Assembly: GCA_964247055.1 (NCBI GenBank)
Contig: OZ176052.1
Span: 11,904,001 to 11,968,000 of the forward strand
DNA from: Paragordius varius
Lineage: Eukaryota > Nematomorpha
DNA length: 64,000 bases
Direction of reading: 5' to 3'
Made by a program: the position numbers and the translations under genes. A model generated the notes under the pieces. The model worked only from the letters and a program-made list of their open reading frames with translations, ran no database searches and was not told the DNA's origin. Below are positions 11,829 through 26,150 of the stretch, piece by piece (the stretch's first letter is position 1; every line of letters starts with the position of its first letter).

Positions 11829-14020
11829 ACCATCTCAAATTCTCCCTTACAATTAATTCCACCCTTGAACACTTCAAATTCACCCTATAAATTAATTATG
11901 GATTTTTGATAATATAACCCATCATTAACATGAAATATTTTTTTATGATATAGTTTATTTTCATTAGATGGCCCTGTCACGCTTCGCTGTGACCTAGTCT
12001 CACCGATAATTATTCTTAAAATTTGCAATAAATAGAGGTAATGGAGATAAAAAAATAATAAAAAACTTATTTAACAAAAAGAATGTCTTTAATTATTCTT
12101 TTACGGGTTTTTGCATAGGCTCAAATATTGTTTATTAGAAATTGACCATATTTAAACTGTCCCTAATTAAAGTTAATAATTAACTATCATTGGAATTATT
12201 TTAAGAAAGGTTTACTAAATTATGGTTTAAGGTTTTATTATGAATTGTTTTCGCACAGCTGGGATCAAGGTATATAAAAGGTGATCATGTGTAGTCCCTT
12301 TTTAAAGGAAATAATGATATTATTCAAATTTCCCAGAAATATGTTCGACTGAACTCGTATGGCTTCTTAAGTTTTTTAAAAATTAGCAAACCATTTTTAT
12401 ATGTCAGTTTTAAACCGGTAGACCCCTAGCCATAGATCTATATGGAAAAAGCGCCGAGTTAAATGCTTTGCCTTTATAGGGCAAAAATATAAAAACGTTT
12501 GACCTTAATTTTTACCTAGTTACGGATAATATTTCAAGCTTTTAATGAGCTCATATGGCTTCATAAATGTTCTGTAAATTAGCTCCAAAACAACGGAATT
12601 TCTATATAGTGGCTCAGTTTTTGGCGTGTAGCTCCTTACCCAGGGGTAGGTATAAAATAGCGTTCGGCAAAATTCTGCCTTTATATGGAGAATACCTGGA
12701 ATTATCATGGATTTCATGTCTTCCTATTAGTCTCATAGGTTTTCTGAAATTTGGCTCCAAAGGCATGCTGTATCGATATGGTGACGCAGTTTTACGTGGG
12801 TAGCCCCCTAACCAGGGGTGAAACAAAAAAACGCTTGATTAAAATTTTTGCCTAATTCGGGTAATACCTGGAATCATGATTCATTTCATATGCTCAGTGG
12901 GATATTCGAAAAATCGCCTCAAAACCAAAAAGTCATTCTATGGTGGCGCATTTTTCAGGGCAAGAGGCTAATTAAGGGGTAATTTAATAAAACCGCTCTA
13001 CTTAAATTTTTGCCTTTTTACGGGTAATTTTTCAGGCCCTTATTAAACTTTGGCCTGATAAGCTTTCTGGAAATTAACTCCTAAACAAAGCAATTTCGAT
13101 GTGGTGGCGCAGTTGTAGGCGGGTAGCTCCCTACCCTTAGGCTGATACAAAAAAGCGCTTGATTAAAATTTTTGCCTTTTTACGGAGAATACCTGGATTC
13201 ATGATTGATTCCATATGCTCTCATTAGTTTTTGGAAAAATTGCCTCAAAACAAAAAAATAATTCTATTGTGGCGCAATTTTCAGGGCGTGAAGGGCCTAA
13301 TTAACGGCTAATTTTAAAGCCACGACCTAAATTTTTGGTTCGTTACGGGTAAAAATTTAAGCAGCTATTGAACTCATATGGCCTGATAGGTTTTCTAAAA
13401 TTTAGCCCCAAAAGCACGCTATTATGATATGAGGGGGCAGTTTTTAGCGGGTATCTCCTTACTCAGCAGCCAATATAAAAAAACGCACGATTTTTGCCTT
13501 TTAACAGGGAATACTTGGAACCTGGGCAAAAAAAGAATCAAAAAATTATTTTTGTGAACCTAGTTTTTTTGAAAAAAATGGCATTTTACGGGGGGAGCGG
13601 GTAAAAAGAAGACCTAAATTAAAAAAGCGAGCCGACTATGTTTGACGCATTCGAAAATAAGTAAAAAAAATCATTTGAAATCGAATGGTCCAACACGTTT
13701 TCCGGAAATCTTAGACACGATTTTTGTGTTGTTTTCAAAAAAGGCGTTTTTTACACCAGGTGAGCCCAACTGGGGGCCTAATTCAAAAAAAGAGCGAAGC
13801 TATTTTCGGGGTCATTAATGATTATATTTTTTCGACATTTGGATTTAAGGGGGTCTACCGGTTTCCCGGAAGCAAATCACAAAGCCAGCGTTTTCCATTT
13901 TTATAAAATATAGATTAGTAATAGTGCACATAATTTTCAGGGTGAATTTAATTGTTGGGTGAATTGAACTGTTTGATGGTGAATTCGAATTGGTCAAGGG
14001 CGATTTTGATTTGATTTTTT
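11829..14020. mobile_element. Family C fold-back element, large copy carrying a satellite array
   Basis: The left arm (11829-11900) contains several diverged copies of a motif like AATTCACCCTTGAACA, and the right arm (13935-14010) contains the same motif inverted (AGGGTGAATT, GGTGAATTCGAATTGGTCAA). These are the arm motifs of the small family-C copies at 34661, 37057 and 38782. Here the arms lie 2.1 kb apart, with a tandem array of about 165-bp units between them. Arm decay makes the exact ends uncertain. Confidence 0.6.
12350..13530 (+). repeat. Satellite array, about 165-bp unit, about seven diverged copies
   Basis: A landmark like GCCTTTTTACGGGTAATACC recurs at about 12517, 12677, 12849, 13011, 13171, 13337 and 13494, a spacing of 157-172 bp. 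Each unit also carries a TGGTGGCGCAGTTTT-like block and a CATATG-containing block. Units differ widely, so the array is old. Overlapping short frames here are by-products of the repeat. Related diverged units occur at 26150-26520. Confidence 0.8.
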
Positions 14021-14154
14021 TAATGCACAAATTGATAGGAAATTTGAAAACTTATTTTATGTAATTTTAGGATAGTGCCATATTAAGCCAATATTTTTGA
14101 TAGTTTATAAAAATTATTCAAAGTTAACATCAATTTGTATGGAAGGGTTTAGAA

Positions 14155-14395
14155 CAGGAACCTCCAACATAAATGGCTTTGCGGTCGTCAAAAATATCGG
14201 CGGGCCACATATGAATATATACCAATAATTAATTTATTAAATTTTAAATATATAATTACGAACTATTTCAAAATTTTTTAAGAAATATCAATTTTAATTA
14301 GATATGGGCATATTTTTGCAAATTTTGAATTTCCAAATTTTTGGGTCGCACATAGAGTGTCGGAAGGCCGCGTGTTGAAAGCCCTTGGAACTTCT
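14155..14395. mobile_element. hAT-like MITE, degraded
   Basis: The ends CAGGAACCTCCAACATAAATGGC and, inverted, a GGCCGCGTGTTGAAAGCCCTTG block resemble the CAGGGGTNTCCAACAC ends of the elements at 22446-22695 and 51884-52154. No coding sequence. Confidence 0.55.
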
Positions 14396-14399
14396 ATAT

Positions 14400-16545
14400 A
14401 ATTTTATAAGATAGGTTGAGCCTTATTTAGGATAATTTTCGTAACATTCATAAATTTTAGATGACTATTGGTAGCATGAACAAGTCTTTATTGCCTTGAG
14501 AAATCGTTTATACCTAAATTATTTTTATCCATATTTTTTGGCTTAATTTGTGAATTACTTTTATTTTTAATGCTACCTTGCCAAGAGCTATTTTGAATCA
14601 TAAAAAATTACCACATACAATGTATATCTATTTAAAAACATTTTTAATAATATTTAGATTTTATTTTGAGGAACAAAAACAGTACTAGTGTATATTTATG
14701 TTAGCTTTGCGACAAAAGAGCAAAATTACAAAAGAGGTAGGTAGGAGATGAGCAATTGTCAAAGCACAACATGTGGAAAAAAATATTTTTTTATTTATTC
14801 ATCATTTCATCGGTCAAACACCTTTCACTAAAATTAACAATACTTGAATAATATGGTAATTATATGTAAAATTATTTTCCATTGTTTTCATAAATATATA
14901 TATATATAAAAATACTCATATATGAATATATTTTGTAGTAGATTCATATTTTGTATTAAGTCAAAATAGAGACAATATTGTTTGGTTGGTACATCAATTT
15001 AAAGTATTGTATCCTATTTTATATATAAAAAATTTCAACTTAGTAAGTTTGTATACTAAAAAATAAACACGGATTTAAACCTGTCAAAAAATAGTTAATA
15101 TAACTTTTTTTCAATTTATTTTAACAAAAATGTTATAAGATTATTATATAATAAACATTTTTACTTCGCACCCATCAATAAATTTCAAATAGTAAATTAT
15201 GAATTTTAGAATCAAAACTTAAGCGAGAAATCATTAATTTTGATTAACTAAAAACATTCAAAGAATGGCTTTGGCGTTTCGTTGAATTTTCATATATTAA
15301 ATTTATCGATTTGATTTGGACTAATTAACTTGAAAATGATGCTTTATTTTAGTGGCATGCCGAGTTGGGTTAAAAAACTATAATGCTTGGAATATCAGAA
15401 CTGCGATACCGACAATAAAAGTTAAGAATTTTAAAATACGTATAAAACACCTGTAAATTAAGTGTAGGGTCGTGATAATTAGTATTACCATATATGCAAA
15501 GTTGAGCAAATAACTTTTAAAGGGACTGTATAAATGAAATTTGATATACAATTTAATTTTTATAACACATTATGTAATTTTGGTATAATGTAATAACATG
15601 TGTTTATTTGATTAAATGGTACATTTTAAACGGTCATAGTCACGGCCAGATATTTCAAACTTGCAATTTATAAAGTAGTTTTTGAGCCCTAAGAATTTAA
15701 TGAAACCAAAGATAGTTTAACCCTCTTAGCCTTAACTTTAAGAAGTTTAGAATTTCCCGGTAAAAAATATATATGATACATACATTTATTACAGATATTT
15801 ATTTGGAATGCTAATAGATAAATAGATTTACGCACTATTGTATAAAAATATGAATGTAGTAAATGGTTTATAGTAATGATAAATGCATATTTGTGGATAT
15901 ATAATGCATACGATTTTGAAAAATAATTTATAACAAAACGTCATCTAAAATTACTAATTATGATTTTTATTAGCTATTCGTATTTTGTAAACATTTTATT
16001 ATGTTTAAAGTTGAAAGTATAAATTTACACAAATTACGTAAAGATTATTAACAAAAATGGATAATATTTTATTATGTTAAATGGAATGTGTGTTGGGAAT
16101 TGGAGATTCGAAAATTTGATAATTAGGGATTTTTTTTGAATAACCTTCTTGATAGGCTGTGAGTAAATAAAAATGCAGAGCACAATCGATTTTAATATAT
16201 TGATATTATGACGGATAAAATGATAAAAATATTATAGAATACCTTATAAACAACTTTGGTAAATATATTAATACATCATTACGGAATGTTTAAATGAAAA
16301 ATAATAATAAAATTTACTACAGATTATTTTTCTAACAGGGAATTTGGCTAAAAATATTAATATAAAATATATTATTATGCAAGATTTGGTATAATTTATA
16401 TATTATTATGAATGTGCAAAAAATAATATTAGATAAAATGCATATATAATGTAAAATTGGGCAAAGATTAGTGTAGGGCATTGTATAGGTTTGCATTCGT
16501 GATCCAGTTTGATACAGTCAAATTTAAACGAATTCCTGTATGAGT
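14400..16545. other. AT-rich gene-free stretch downstream of the nuclear receptor
   Basis: Long AT-rich DNA with no supported gene or RNA. It lies 3' of the E78-like gene and may include its 3' untranslated region at the high-coordinate end. Confidence 0.4.
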
Positions 16546-16547
16546 AA

Positions 16548-16700
16548 GAAGACATTGCTAGTTTTTTTTATCAATTATTGCCTGATAGGATATTTAACAA
16601 AAAGCAATATTGGCCTATAGTTATTTGATCTCATTTAACTGCTTTTAGTATAATAATGCTCTTTGCTGCATATGCTCTCTGACAGTATTTATAAAAACAG
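16548..16700. repeat. Family G short hairpin repeat, diverged copy
   Basis: Shares the block CTCTTTGCTGCATATGCT and a flanking CATTGCTAG with the clearer hairpin at 38595-38751. The inverted arm is weak here. Confidence 0.5.
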
Positions 16701-17248
16701 CAATATATTCCTATTCATACCATATAATTTGTTTGCCTGCAAAGTTTATTTTCATTTTACAATATTTCAACATGACTGTATCAAACCTGAAGTTTATATA
16801 AAAAAAACATGTATGTAAAGTAAAAGTTGCATTGTTTGCAATGAAATATAAATATTGTTAATACATTTTATATTTTATTATAGATTGTGATGAGGTATGC
16901 ATAGTGGCTTAAAAGTATATAAATTTGATTAAAATATAATAAATAATATTTTTGTTTAATTTTTAATATAAACAATTTCGATTTCTTTAAGTTTTTTGGA
17001 CTAATAAATGCATTTAACTTTACTGCTTAGAGATGATGGATTTAATAACCAATGAAAAAAATAGCATTATAAATAAATTATTATTATAACCAAAAAATAT
17101 ATAACTGACATTAACTACATTTATACTTTATCTCAGTTGTTATAGTGTATCAATATATGCCGTAGCATATCAGGCGTCCTAAAAAGCATAAAATATAAAC
17201 AAACGCCTTTTTAGTGTCAAATAAAAAATAGTTTTCATAACCATTTGC

Positions 17249-20200
17249 TTAAGAGTGAGTTTCATTGGTGCCATTTTTGGGAATGTCAAACATTTCAGCA
17301 AACAGGGGTGGCACATGTAAGCGTTGCCATCGTTGTCGATACCAAGCCATAGTTTCATCATGTTTTCGGCCCAAATTTTGTAGTTCAGGGATACTACTCA
17401 TCATGTTGGCGAATAAGTGGGATTCTGCGCTATGGTTTCGATTCATTTGAAACTTGAGCGATTCTATCAACCGCTCCCGCATATCCCCAATCTTTTTGTA
17501 GTCATAACACTTACTTTGAACGCCATTCATTGAATGTTTTTGCATTGGTTTATTGGGGTTATTATTACTTGAATCAGCGTGCGTTGCATATCCATTTAAA
17601 GCACAATCCCGTTTACCGGTCGTTGAGGCTAACAACACGATAGCAGTGAATAAACCTATCTCCGTATCATTACAGTGTATAGCGTTAAAAGTGACGGAAA
17701 AACTATGGAATGCATTCACAAGCTCCTGAGTGTAAATAAGGACAAGTTGATCACGGGTTATATATGTACCATCACCCAGATTCAGGGAACAATCAACCGG
17801 ATTTAACATACGCGCTACACGTACCAACCAAACTTGGAAGAAGCTTGCTTTAACCAGTACCAGCTGATCATCTTGGACCAAGTCTCCGAATCCCGGAATC
17901 CTTTTAGCAAATTCGACTACACGTTGTATGGCAGGAGTTATGACTATACTAGCATACTGTTCGCACAAATAAACCTTCCAACTCTCTATCTGTCCAGCTT
18001 CGTCCGAATTTTTGGTGTTTGGATTGAAGTTTAAAACAAGTCCCGGTACAGAAGAAAGTGCTAATTCCGTAGGTTTCCGCAAACATTTCCCTAAACCACC
18101 GCCCTCGCCGTTGCTCATTCTATATAGTTTTTCATCAGTGTAAGCGCAAGTATTGTGATGAGCTTGCGAGATGGTTATGATTATGTCATAAAGGGAAACA
18201 TGTTTCACTAACGAATTATTTTCATCTGTTAGCGAATTGCTACCGACTGAGCCATTTACATTATTATTGTGATTATTTTTACCCATTTTAGGGAGACTTT
18301 GATTCATGCCGGGCAAATTTCCCATTTGCAAAATGTCTGAAGATGACAGAAGAGCTTGATTTGCGCCAAGTGAAAATGAACTATTGGAGTTTTCCTCGAA
18401 AGATAGATTTGGAAGTATGGTGCTATCTACAGAATTGCTTGACGTGGAATAATTAATTAGGGGTAAATTTTGATTGGCTCCCATACGCCTAAATTCTTCT
18501 TCGGCCTTTTCTCGACATCTTTTTGGCACTCTGCCATAACGTACAGCATCACGAGACATACCTACGGCTAAACATTTCTTGAATCTGCAATATTGGCACC
18601 TGTTTCGATTCAAGCGAACGATAGAGCATTTGCCCTCTCGGAGACATCGGTATTCGATTTGTTTTTGAATGCTGCGCCGAAAGAAACCTTTGCAGCCTTC
18701 ACAAGATGTAACTCCATAATGATATCCCGAGGCCCTATCACCACATACCTTACATGGTACAAACGGTTGTTTAGGACTATTGGAATCTGCCGCAGTAACA
18801 AGATGTCGCTCCAACATATTGTTTAAGGGTGCTGAAGTATGAGATCCATCTATACCATTGCCATTCGGATTTTCACTAGATTTGTTGTAATCGAGCATAT
18901 AATTACCATTTATTTCGCTTTCACGGGCATGGGAGGTACTAGTTACTGAATTTGCCGCATAATTTCCTGAATTATATTTGTTGATTTGCAAGGAGGGTGA
19001 AAGATACGAGGAATGCTGTTGACCAACTGTTTGATTGTAAAAATTATTGTTTCCATTATAAAAGTTATTACTGTTGTTGTTTGTTAGTGAAGAGGAATCA
19101 GCCATATTTTGAATACCAACCCCATTTCTATTGGCATATGCATATAAATGATGGGACGGTTTACCATTTTCATGCACAGACAAAGAAGCGCTACCCTTTA
19201 TTTTTGTGTTTGAAATGGCCGTAGTAGAATTGCCAGAATTTGGTCCTGTGTAATTGGTCGAACCATTCTCTAACGCATTTTCATCATGTATATAGAACAT
19301 ATTTTTGTCACCATTTGTCATCCCGTCACTTTTAACACTTAAGGTGTCGGCCCCATTCGTTTGATTTTGCGGCGTTTGAATTTCCTTTATACCGCAATTT
19401 TTTTCATTATTGTTTGTTATGCTAGCACTGGTTTTTGAACACGATAATGTTTCGTCATGATGCCTTTCACTACTTACCCCGTTATGTGTTTGATGATAAA
19501 ATAAAGCAGGATTAGAATTCATGGTGGATATATCGGGGAAAAAAGGATCATTGCTCCCATTTAATAGATGATTCGAATGGGAATTTTCATTTTTATATTG
19601 ATGAGAATTTTGGGTAGTTGGATGAAAAGTAGCTCTATTACCATTTAGACTTGTATCATGAATGTCCCCACCAAGGTGCTGGGGTGAGTTAGTGTTATAT
19701 AAGGAATTAATAGGTATATTGTTGAAGGATAAAAACTCATCCTTCATAACACATTTATCATTTAAGTTGTCTAGGGCATTATCACATTGGGTAGTGGCAT
19801 CAGTATCTTGAATATCGGATTTAATCATGCCAGCAAAAGAATCTATGTATTGTTGAAATATATTGTTGGAGTTAGAACCGTTACAGTTATTCATTGTTTT
19901 GGGATTTTTGGTGGACAATCCAATAGTGTTTAACCCATTGTTTATGTTGCAATCTGTAGCAAGAAAATCGTGATCTTGAAAAGGGTCATTTGCTTCAGTG
20001 TTGGGTACTTCGTTGCCGCACAAAATGTTATTTATGTTAAGCAAATCTTCTTCGGAGTTCATATCACTCAAACCGTTAAAATCTTTTAAACAGTTCCCCG
20101 TATGATAATCTAGCAAATCGGAGGAGGAGTCATTCATAGAATTCAATGCTGCATTACTATTACTGCCTGTATTGTTATTGCTTCTGTAATTATTGGTGGA

Positions 20201-20278
20201 CAAGAAATTGGTTGGCTGAAAATTGGACGATGACTTGTTGGAGTTAAATGAGATAGTAGCTTCCCCACCAACCGACAT
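17249..20278 (-). CDS. E78: E78-like nuclear receptor (NR1E group), single exon
   Basis: A ligand-type nuclear receptor transcription factor of 1009 residues acting in the nucleus. Residues 1-500 are a long Asn/Ser-rich disordered N-terminus. The two-zinc-finger DNA-binding domain starts near residue 509 ([20 protein letters not shown]), with the P-box EGCKGFF and the C-terminal extension [14 protein letters not shown]; this pattern is closest to arthropod E78 and near E75/Rev-erb. A ligand-binding domain spans about 695-990, with the helix 3-5 signature [16 protein letters not shown] near residue 786. The C-terminus carries an AF-2-like helix, [10 protein letters not shown], that fits the activation motif. 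E78 acts in ecdysone-response cascades in insects; the ligand and targets here are unknown. The start is the first Met of an unbroken frame. The absence of any intron is odd for this family, since the DNA-binding domain is usually split. Confidence 0.95.
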   Translation of the reverse strand: MSVGGEATISFNSNKSSSNFQPTNFLSTNNYRSNNNTGSNSNAALNSMNDSSSDLLDYHTGNCLKDFNGLSDMNSEEDLLNINNILCGNEVPNTEANDPFQDHDFLATDCNINNGLNTIGLSTKNPKTMNNCNGSNSNNIFQQYIDSFAGMIKSDIQDTDATTQCDNALDNLNDKCVMKDEFLSFNNIPINSLYNTNSPQHLGGDIHDTSLNGNRATFHPTTQNSHQYKNENSHSNHLLNGSNDPFFPDISTMNSNPALFYHQTHNGVSSERHHDETLSCSKTSASITNNNEKNCGIKEIQTPQNQTNGADTLSVKSDGMTNGDKNMFYIHDENALENGSTNYTGPNSGNSTTAISNTKIKGSASLSVHENGKPSHHLYAYANRNGVGIQNMADSSSLTNNNSNNFYNGNNNFYNQTVGQQHSSYLSPSLQINKYNSGNYAANSVTSTSHARESEINGNYMLDYNKSSENPNGNGIDGSHTSAPLNNMLERHLVTAADSNSPKQPFVPCKVCGDRASGYHYGVTSCEGCKGFFRRSIQKQIEYRCLREGKCSIVRLNRNRCQYCRFKKCLAVGMSRDAVRYGRVPKRCREKAEEEFRRMGANQNLPLINYSTSSNSVDSTILPNLSFEENSNSSFSLGANQALLSSSDILQMGNLPGMNQSLPKMGKNNHNNNVNGSVGSNSLTDENNSLVKHVSLYDIIITISQAHHNTCAYTDEKLYRMSNGEGGGLGKCLRKPTELALSSVPGLVLNFNPNTKNSDEAGQIESWKVYLCEQYASIVITPAIQRVVEFAKRIPGFGDLVQDDQLVLVKASFFQVWLVRVARMLNPVDCSLNLGDGTYITRDQLVLIYTQELVNAFHSFSVTFNAIHCNDTEIGLFTAIVLLASTTGKRDCALNGYATHADSSNNNPNKPMQKHSMNGVQSKCYDYKKIGDMRERLIESLKFQMNRNHSAESHLFANMMSSIPELQNLGRKHDETMAWYRQRWQRLHVPPLFAEMFDIPKNGTNETHS

Positions 20279-22445
20279 TTTTAAGACTATTTTTATAATT
20301 TATTTTGGTTCAAAACCAGGGCATTTTCAGTTTTAGGGATATAGCACAAGTTAGACATAATTGTTTTTCTAGTATTCACGCTAAAGAGTTGAAATAAAAT
20401 ACAAAGTTAGAGGTGTAAGATCTCGAAAACAAATTTCCTCTTTATATGTATGCATAAAAAATTATCCTATAAAAATGATAATTAACGGTATCAACTCGTG
20501 CAATGTATCTCTGATGTTACATAACAGCATCGTCGTTAAAAATCTTTGATACGGTTTGACAATTATACACTTTTTATTAGTGCTGTATTATGCTAAGCTA
20601 TGGTATACTATTTTGGACAATTAAAATTTAAAATAATTCTTATAATTTATGAGATTTTATTTATAAAGAAGATGTAGCCCCCTTAAGGCAACTTTTCCAA
20701 ATTAAAAAGGCTAACAAAAAAATAAAAATTAAATTTTTTATGGTTAAGAAGCAGCAAAATTATCATTATATTTATGGTGTAGCCAAAACATTTTTATCTA
20801 GTAGTATGGTTTTATACAATTAACATTTAAAGCTAATGAAACCTAAAAAATACCAAGATAATTACCTTAGAAATTAGTTAAAATATTTTCTAAACCTTAA
20901 AAATTAGTTAAAATATTTTCAAATGTTAATGTGATTGAAAATTAAAGTAATTTGTTGAAATATTTCAATAATCTTGATTGTATGCTATATTATAATCGCC
21001 TTAAAACTTTGGTTACAACCGTAAACTTGTACGGTTTGTTAATGATTTTTTCGATCAACCTGATTAATTTATTCCATAAAAGTGTTAATACCGTGTGATA
21101 ATTCGGTCATTTAAATGCTATTAAATTGAATATCCCCAAAGCTTAAAATTTATTAAACTGATGTCTTATTTATATTATATATTATTCGTAATCGTTATCA
21201 ATATTTAGGAGTTAATAAATAATATTAACAAAAGCCCTGTTGCCTAAGTAATATACTAAGAAAAGCAAACGGAAAGCCAAAGTTTGAATCTGAAAACTGA
21301 AAGTGTCAGGCGCGAGCAAGCAAGGGTTGAAGCTTTCTTAGTTATTAATTAATTTTAAGTCCTTACCATTTATTTAACAAAGGAGAATGAAACTGTATCA
21401 TAAATCATATCTAATAATGAATAATAACAAATTTTACAATTTATTAATTTAAAAACGGCTTAAGGTTAATCCATCATTATTTACCATAAATTTAATAGTT
21501 GTTTTGTTAAACAAGAAACTAACACAATTAAAAAACGGTTAGGCGGTATCGGTTATATATTGCATGCTTTGACAATCTGTAGAATTTGGATATAGACTGA
21601 AAAGGTTACGTTGAACTATTATCTGAAGTCATCATGATTATTTTATGCTATAAATATATAACCATATTTAAACCATGAATGCAGACTTAAGACAAAATTA
21701 ACTATTGTTGAATGTAAACAAACAATAAAAATGATATTTCGAAATATTTTTTTATTAGAAATTCAGTCCGTTATTTAGGTCATGTTTATCTACTTTCATG
21801 ATAAGCACATCATCCCATCCCGCTTAAGATAAAAGATTTAACCATTTACATTTTTTATATATACATGATAAATATATTTATGTAAAGTTGTTTTCCACAA
21901 TTGCAATACGAAATAGCCAATAGGCAAATATTTTCGTCAAATATAACGGTAATTACTTTCAAGTTTTTGTTATGAAAACAAGGATCATTTATCATAAATG
22001 AAAATATAACCAAACTTTTATTTATTGCTAGATATTTCATAGCACTTTTTTGCTAACCGAGGAAATTTGAAAAACAATAAATAAATTGGAAGATTTTAAA
22101 AATAGAACATAAGCAATCTCTATATCATTTTTTTCAATTTATATAAATGGACAAAATACTCCACTATAGAGTCCTACTTCGACTATATTATATTAAATTA
22201 CGGGTTTTGTATAATTGGTGTTTTTAGTTTTGATGCTTAACCAATTGCCAAAAGAAAACAAAACAGATGTGGGAAGAACATTATGGTTTTACATACGCTA
22301 CCAACAAAACGTTAAATAATAAAACCCTTAAACAAGCCTTATTTTTGATGGGTACTAAATTATAATTCTGTCAGATTATCGTTTGCTACAAATCATAGGT
22401 CAAACAAAACAAATAAAAAATAAACCAAATTAAAAGTTACTAAGG
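20279..22445. other. Upstream region of the nuclear receptor, no gene seen
   Basis: This should contain the promoter of the E78-like gene. It is AT-rich; the only distinctly GC-richer spot is near 21300 (GTCAGGCGCGAGCAAG). No motif is assigned. Confidence 0.35.
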
Positions 22446-22695
22446 CAGTAATGTCCAACACAAATGGCTTCTCGAACCGCATTTTCATATAGGAAATTAT
22501 TTTTATTAGATTTCAAACATAAGATTGTTAAGACAAACACAATCTAATAGTTTTTTCAAGTTGGGTGCCGATTATATATATTTATCAATTTTTTTAAGGA
22601 AAGATCATTAAGTTTTTATAAGCCTTTTGTAAATTATGGATTTTCAAATTTTGCCGAACATAATGTCTCATAGGGCCGAGTGTTGGACAACCCTG
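22446..22695. mobile_element. hAT-like MITE
   Basis: About 250 bp with ends CAGTAATGTCCAACACAAAT and, inverted, GAGTGTTGGACAACCCTG, similar to hAT termini. The flanking 8-mers are only partly alike. No coding sequence. Confidence 0.6.
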
Positions 22696-23899
22696 CTTTA
22701 AGAATATTGAATTAATTTCTATAATTACAACAGACATTCTTAATCAAAATAGAACTAACTTAAAGACCTTAATGTTTAAATTTTAAAAGCAATTGGTAAT
22801 TATAAAAAATTTCCAAACATTATAAAAACAGGTTATCGAAAATCAAATTGGAAAAGTTAACTATGAAAATATTTTAAGAGTTAAGTTCATAATAATAATT
22901 TTAAACGATTCTATATGACAACCCTTAAAATAACCCCTCGCGCTACTAATCAACTTACACTGATCATATGCACTTTTTTGATTTAGAATAAGTTTGTTTT
23001 TTATCGTTAATTATGTTCATACAAACTAACTTTATGGGTATTTTCGAGCCATAATAAACTAAAAAAACAAAACGGATAATATAAATTTTAATGTTTTTCC
23101 TTGAATGTTTTTAAGGGAAAAAGCGAATATCGATTCGGGTTATTAAAGTTCAATTTTAATTTTCAAAAAAGGGTCATGATGCGGATATTGAACCATGTAT
23201 TTTTCCCACCAAAGGGCTCATTATGAGGGATCACTAAAAATTTACTGAGATGTTAGGAGCTAATATCGAAAAGATTATGAATAAAATGGTTTAAAACAGA
23301 ATGAAAAGCATAAAAAATAAAACTAAGATTCTTACATCTAATATTTTTTACCAATAATAATTTTGGGATGCATTAAAAATTAACTAACTTATTTAATTAA
23401 GATACAGCCAAATTATTAAATAATCTATTGTATATATTAGATTTTTATTTATCGGTATAAATGACCCAACGATGAAAACAAAACATATAAAAAATAAAAA
23501 ACCACGTCAAGTAGTTTCCAGAATTATTGCGACTGAAATATATAAGTTTGGGGTTAGGCCTGATCCAGAATAAAATCCGATTTCAAAAGATGTAAATTAG
23601 CTATATCTGACTGCTTTACTTAAATTATAAATTAAGCTAAATAAATAATTGGGAAATATTGTGAATAGGTTTCTTCTATTACGTTATATTATTGGCCATC
23701 ATTTTTTTCGATTGGATTTGGTATAATGAAAATATTTCTCTGCCATATGTAAAATGCTTTTTCATAATCAATCTGAAAAATTACAATTTTTTAAAAATTA
23801 TTATTAAGTACAAAATTTCGGATAATTGTTATGAATAACACATGATTTTGCTCAAAATAAAGGGAAAAAGCTCAACAAACTTTAAAATCTTTTCATTTA

Positions 23900-24366
23900 T
23901 AAGAGAGATAGAGAGAGAATAATCATATAAAAGAAAACGACATTTTTAATAGTATATGTAAAAAGTATTATATATAAAATATATTTAAACAAGTCATCGT
24001 CATGTAATTATCTATAAAGAAATACCTTATCAAATTTACAAAACTTATAATTATTTTATATATATATGCACACAAAATATGATCAAATACATATATGTGT
24101 ATATATACAGGAGTTGAACACATATATAAATATACAGAGAAAGGTAGTATAAGTACATATATTTCTGATTCAATCTATTATTCCCCTGTTTTCATTATTC
24201 TTCTCATATGTTTTCTCATTCGTACTTTAGGGGAAAACTTATTATACTTACTTTTTGTAGTTAAAAGTTTTTTTGTGAGTTCTAAACAACTATTTTTTCC
24301 CAAAATAACGTGCAAAGGTATGCGACTGCTGCACACAATATGTAATAGTTGAAATATAATTAAACA

Positions 24367-24397
<31 letters not shown>

Positions 24398-25400
24398 TAA
24401 TATATATATATATATAATAAATTATTGTTTAAAATGCAAAAATTATTCCCCCTTAACATAATAATAATAACAATAATATGTAAGACATGGGATAATTTTA
24501 TAAATACTCGGCTTTTTTAACACATACACTTAAGTAACTGTTTTATTCACAAAAAAAGGTACAAACATATATTATACATTTGCTGAAAAGAAGTGATAAA
24601 TAAAAAATTTATAATTATGTTTGCGGAATTGATTATTTAAACACGCAATCACTTGTAAAATTATGCTTAAAATATAAAAAAATATTTATTTTTGAAATTT
24701 GTGTCCGATAATTTAAGAATAATTCTTCGATGTTTTTATAAATAATATGGTTATAAATGCTCAAGACATCTATCGTTTCTTTAATATGAAAACCAAATTT
24801 TCTACCGAAATGGTGTATAAAAATATTTAAAGCTATTTGTTTAATATTACACAAAAAAGAAGTTTACGATAAAAAGTTTTAGAAATTAATATACTGATGA
24901 TAAGACAAAAATCCGAAAATTAACTAATATATCTTGTACTATCTCATATTAATTTATAAGGAAGGGGTGGTGTATATTTCATCGAACGTATAAAAAATTG
25001 ATTACTATTTCTACCTTTATAGAAGTTAGTTTTTTAGATATCTACATATATATGCATTATTTCTTTATCAAAACGTTTTTTTATCATCATTTATAGTTTA
25101 TTTGAATGTGATGAGTTATAGTATAAACGATATATATATATAATTTAATTTATATAATATTTGTGAGTATATATATATATATATATATTATGAAAAATGA
25201 TAAAAAACTTTTGTATATATATAAAGAAAAAAAAAAGAAGATTTTTTTGCTGCTGTGACAAAAAATTGACTCAAAAGGTTATCGACCTTTTTATATATAT
25301 ATCTATATATGTATATGTGTATATACTCAAAACACACAGGTAAAAAGATAGGTAGTAAGTAAAAGGTATGATAATCGTAATATAACAATAATTATATATA
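23900..25400. repeat. Simple-sequence-rich region
   Basis: Contains GAGA-type repeats near 23910 and TA dinucleotide runs at about 24368-24415, 25128-25145 and 25170-25188. Frames read through these runs are artefacts. From 22700 to 27500 no gene was supported. Confidence 0.7.
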
Positions 25401-26150
25401 TTTATCATCATAATTTTTTTATATTTATTTACATGTTTAAACAATATCTTTCATATTGCAGCATCAAAAGTCGCTCGCTTGGATTATGTGATTTTAGTAA
25501 ATATATAGAGATAGATTATGGAATCAGTCTTTTTTTACAATTATTTATTCAGCAACATGTTAATTTTTTGGTTTTTGCTTAATAGAAACAAGAATGTCAG
25601 AGGACAAAAAGGTCTCCCTTCTCTCTCTATGTCTGTTAAACGATTCAATTTATTTACATAGAGAGAATAATAAAAATGATTTTTTTTAAATTTTGTAAAT
25701 AGAAAGATGATTAAAACGAGATATAATTTAAGCAGCCTCCCTGCATTTGACTTATAATAATTTATGTTAGCACAGAACATATAATTTTACAATATTATCA
25801 AATACTAAATGCAATTAAAAATGATTTCAAAAAATTAACAATTAAGTCAATACTGATTGGCATCACTATTAAGTAGAGGGGGTTTGTAAAAATACTTTTT
25901 GCACCATATTTTATACCATATTTTTTTTTAATTATATAATTATTTTTCATACAAGAGAAAACCCATTTAATTGAATATTAAATATGTTCATTAAGTAAGT
26001 GCGCCGATTATGGGCTAGTCACTGTTTTAATATAGCCCCTATGTTCGACCCCATCCCCTGTAAAAAGAATAAAAATCCGATGTTAATTGGAATTGATGAT
26101 ACATTTTGTTTGCGATAAAAACAATAAAACCTAATATGGGTCAATATATA
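25400..26150. other. Gene-free stretch
   Basis: AT-rich, with no gene, RNA or repeat supported. Confidence 0.35.

Noticed and set aside
12520-12826. Three overlapping frames of 65-78 codons.
   Set aside because: They lie in the ~165-bp satellite array and are not kept in the other units.
24095-24459. Overlapping frames of 85-93 codons on both strands.
   Set aside because: They run through TA repeats and low-complexity DNA, with no splice or family support.
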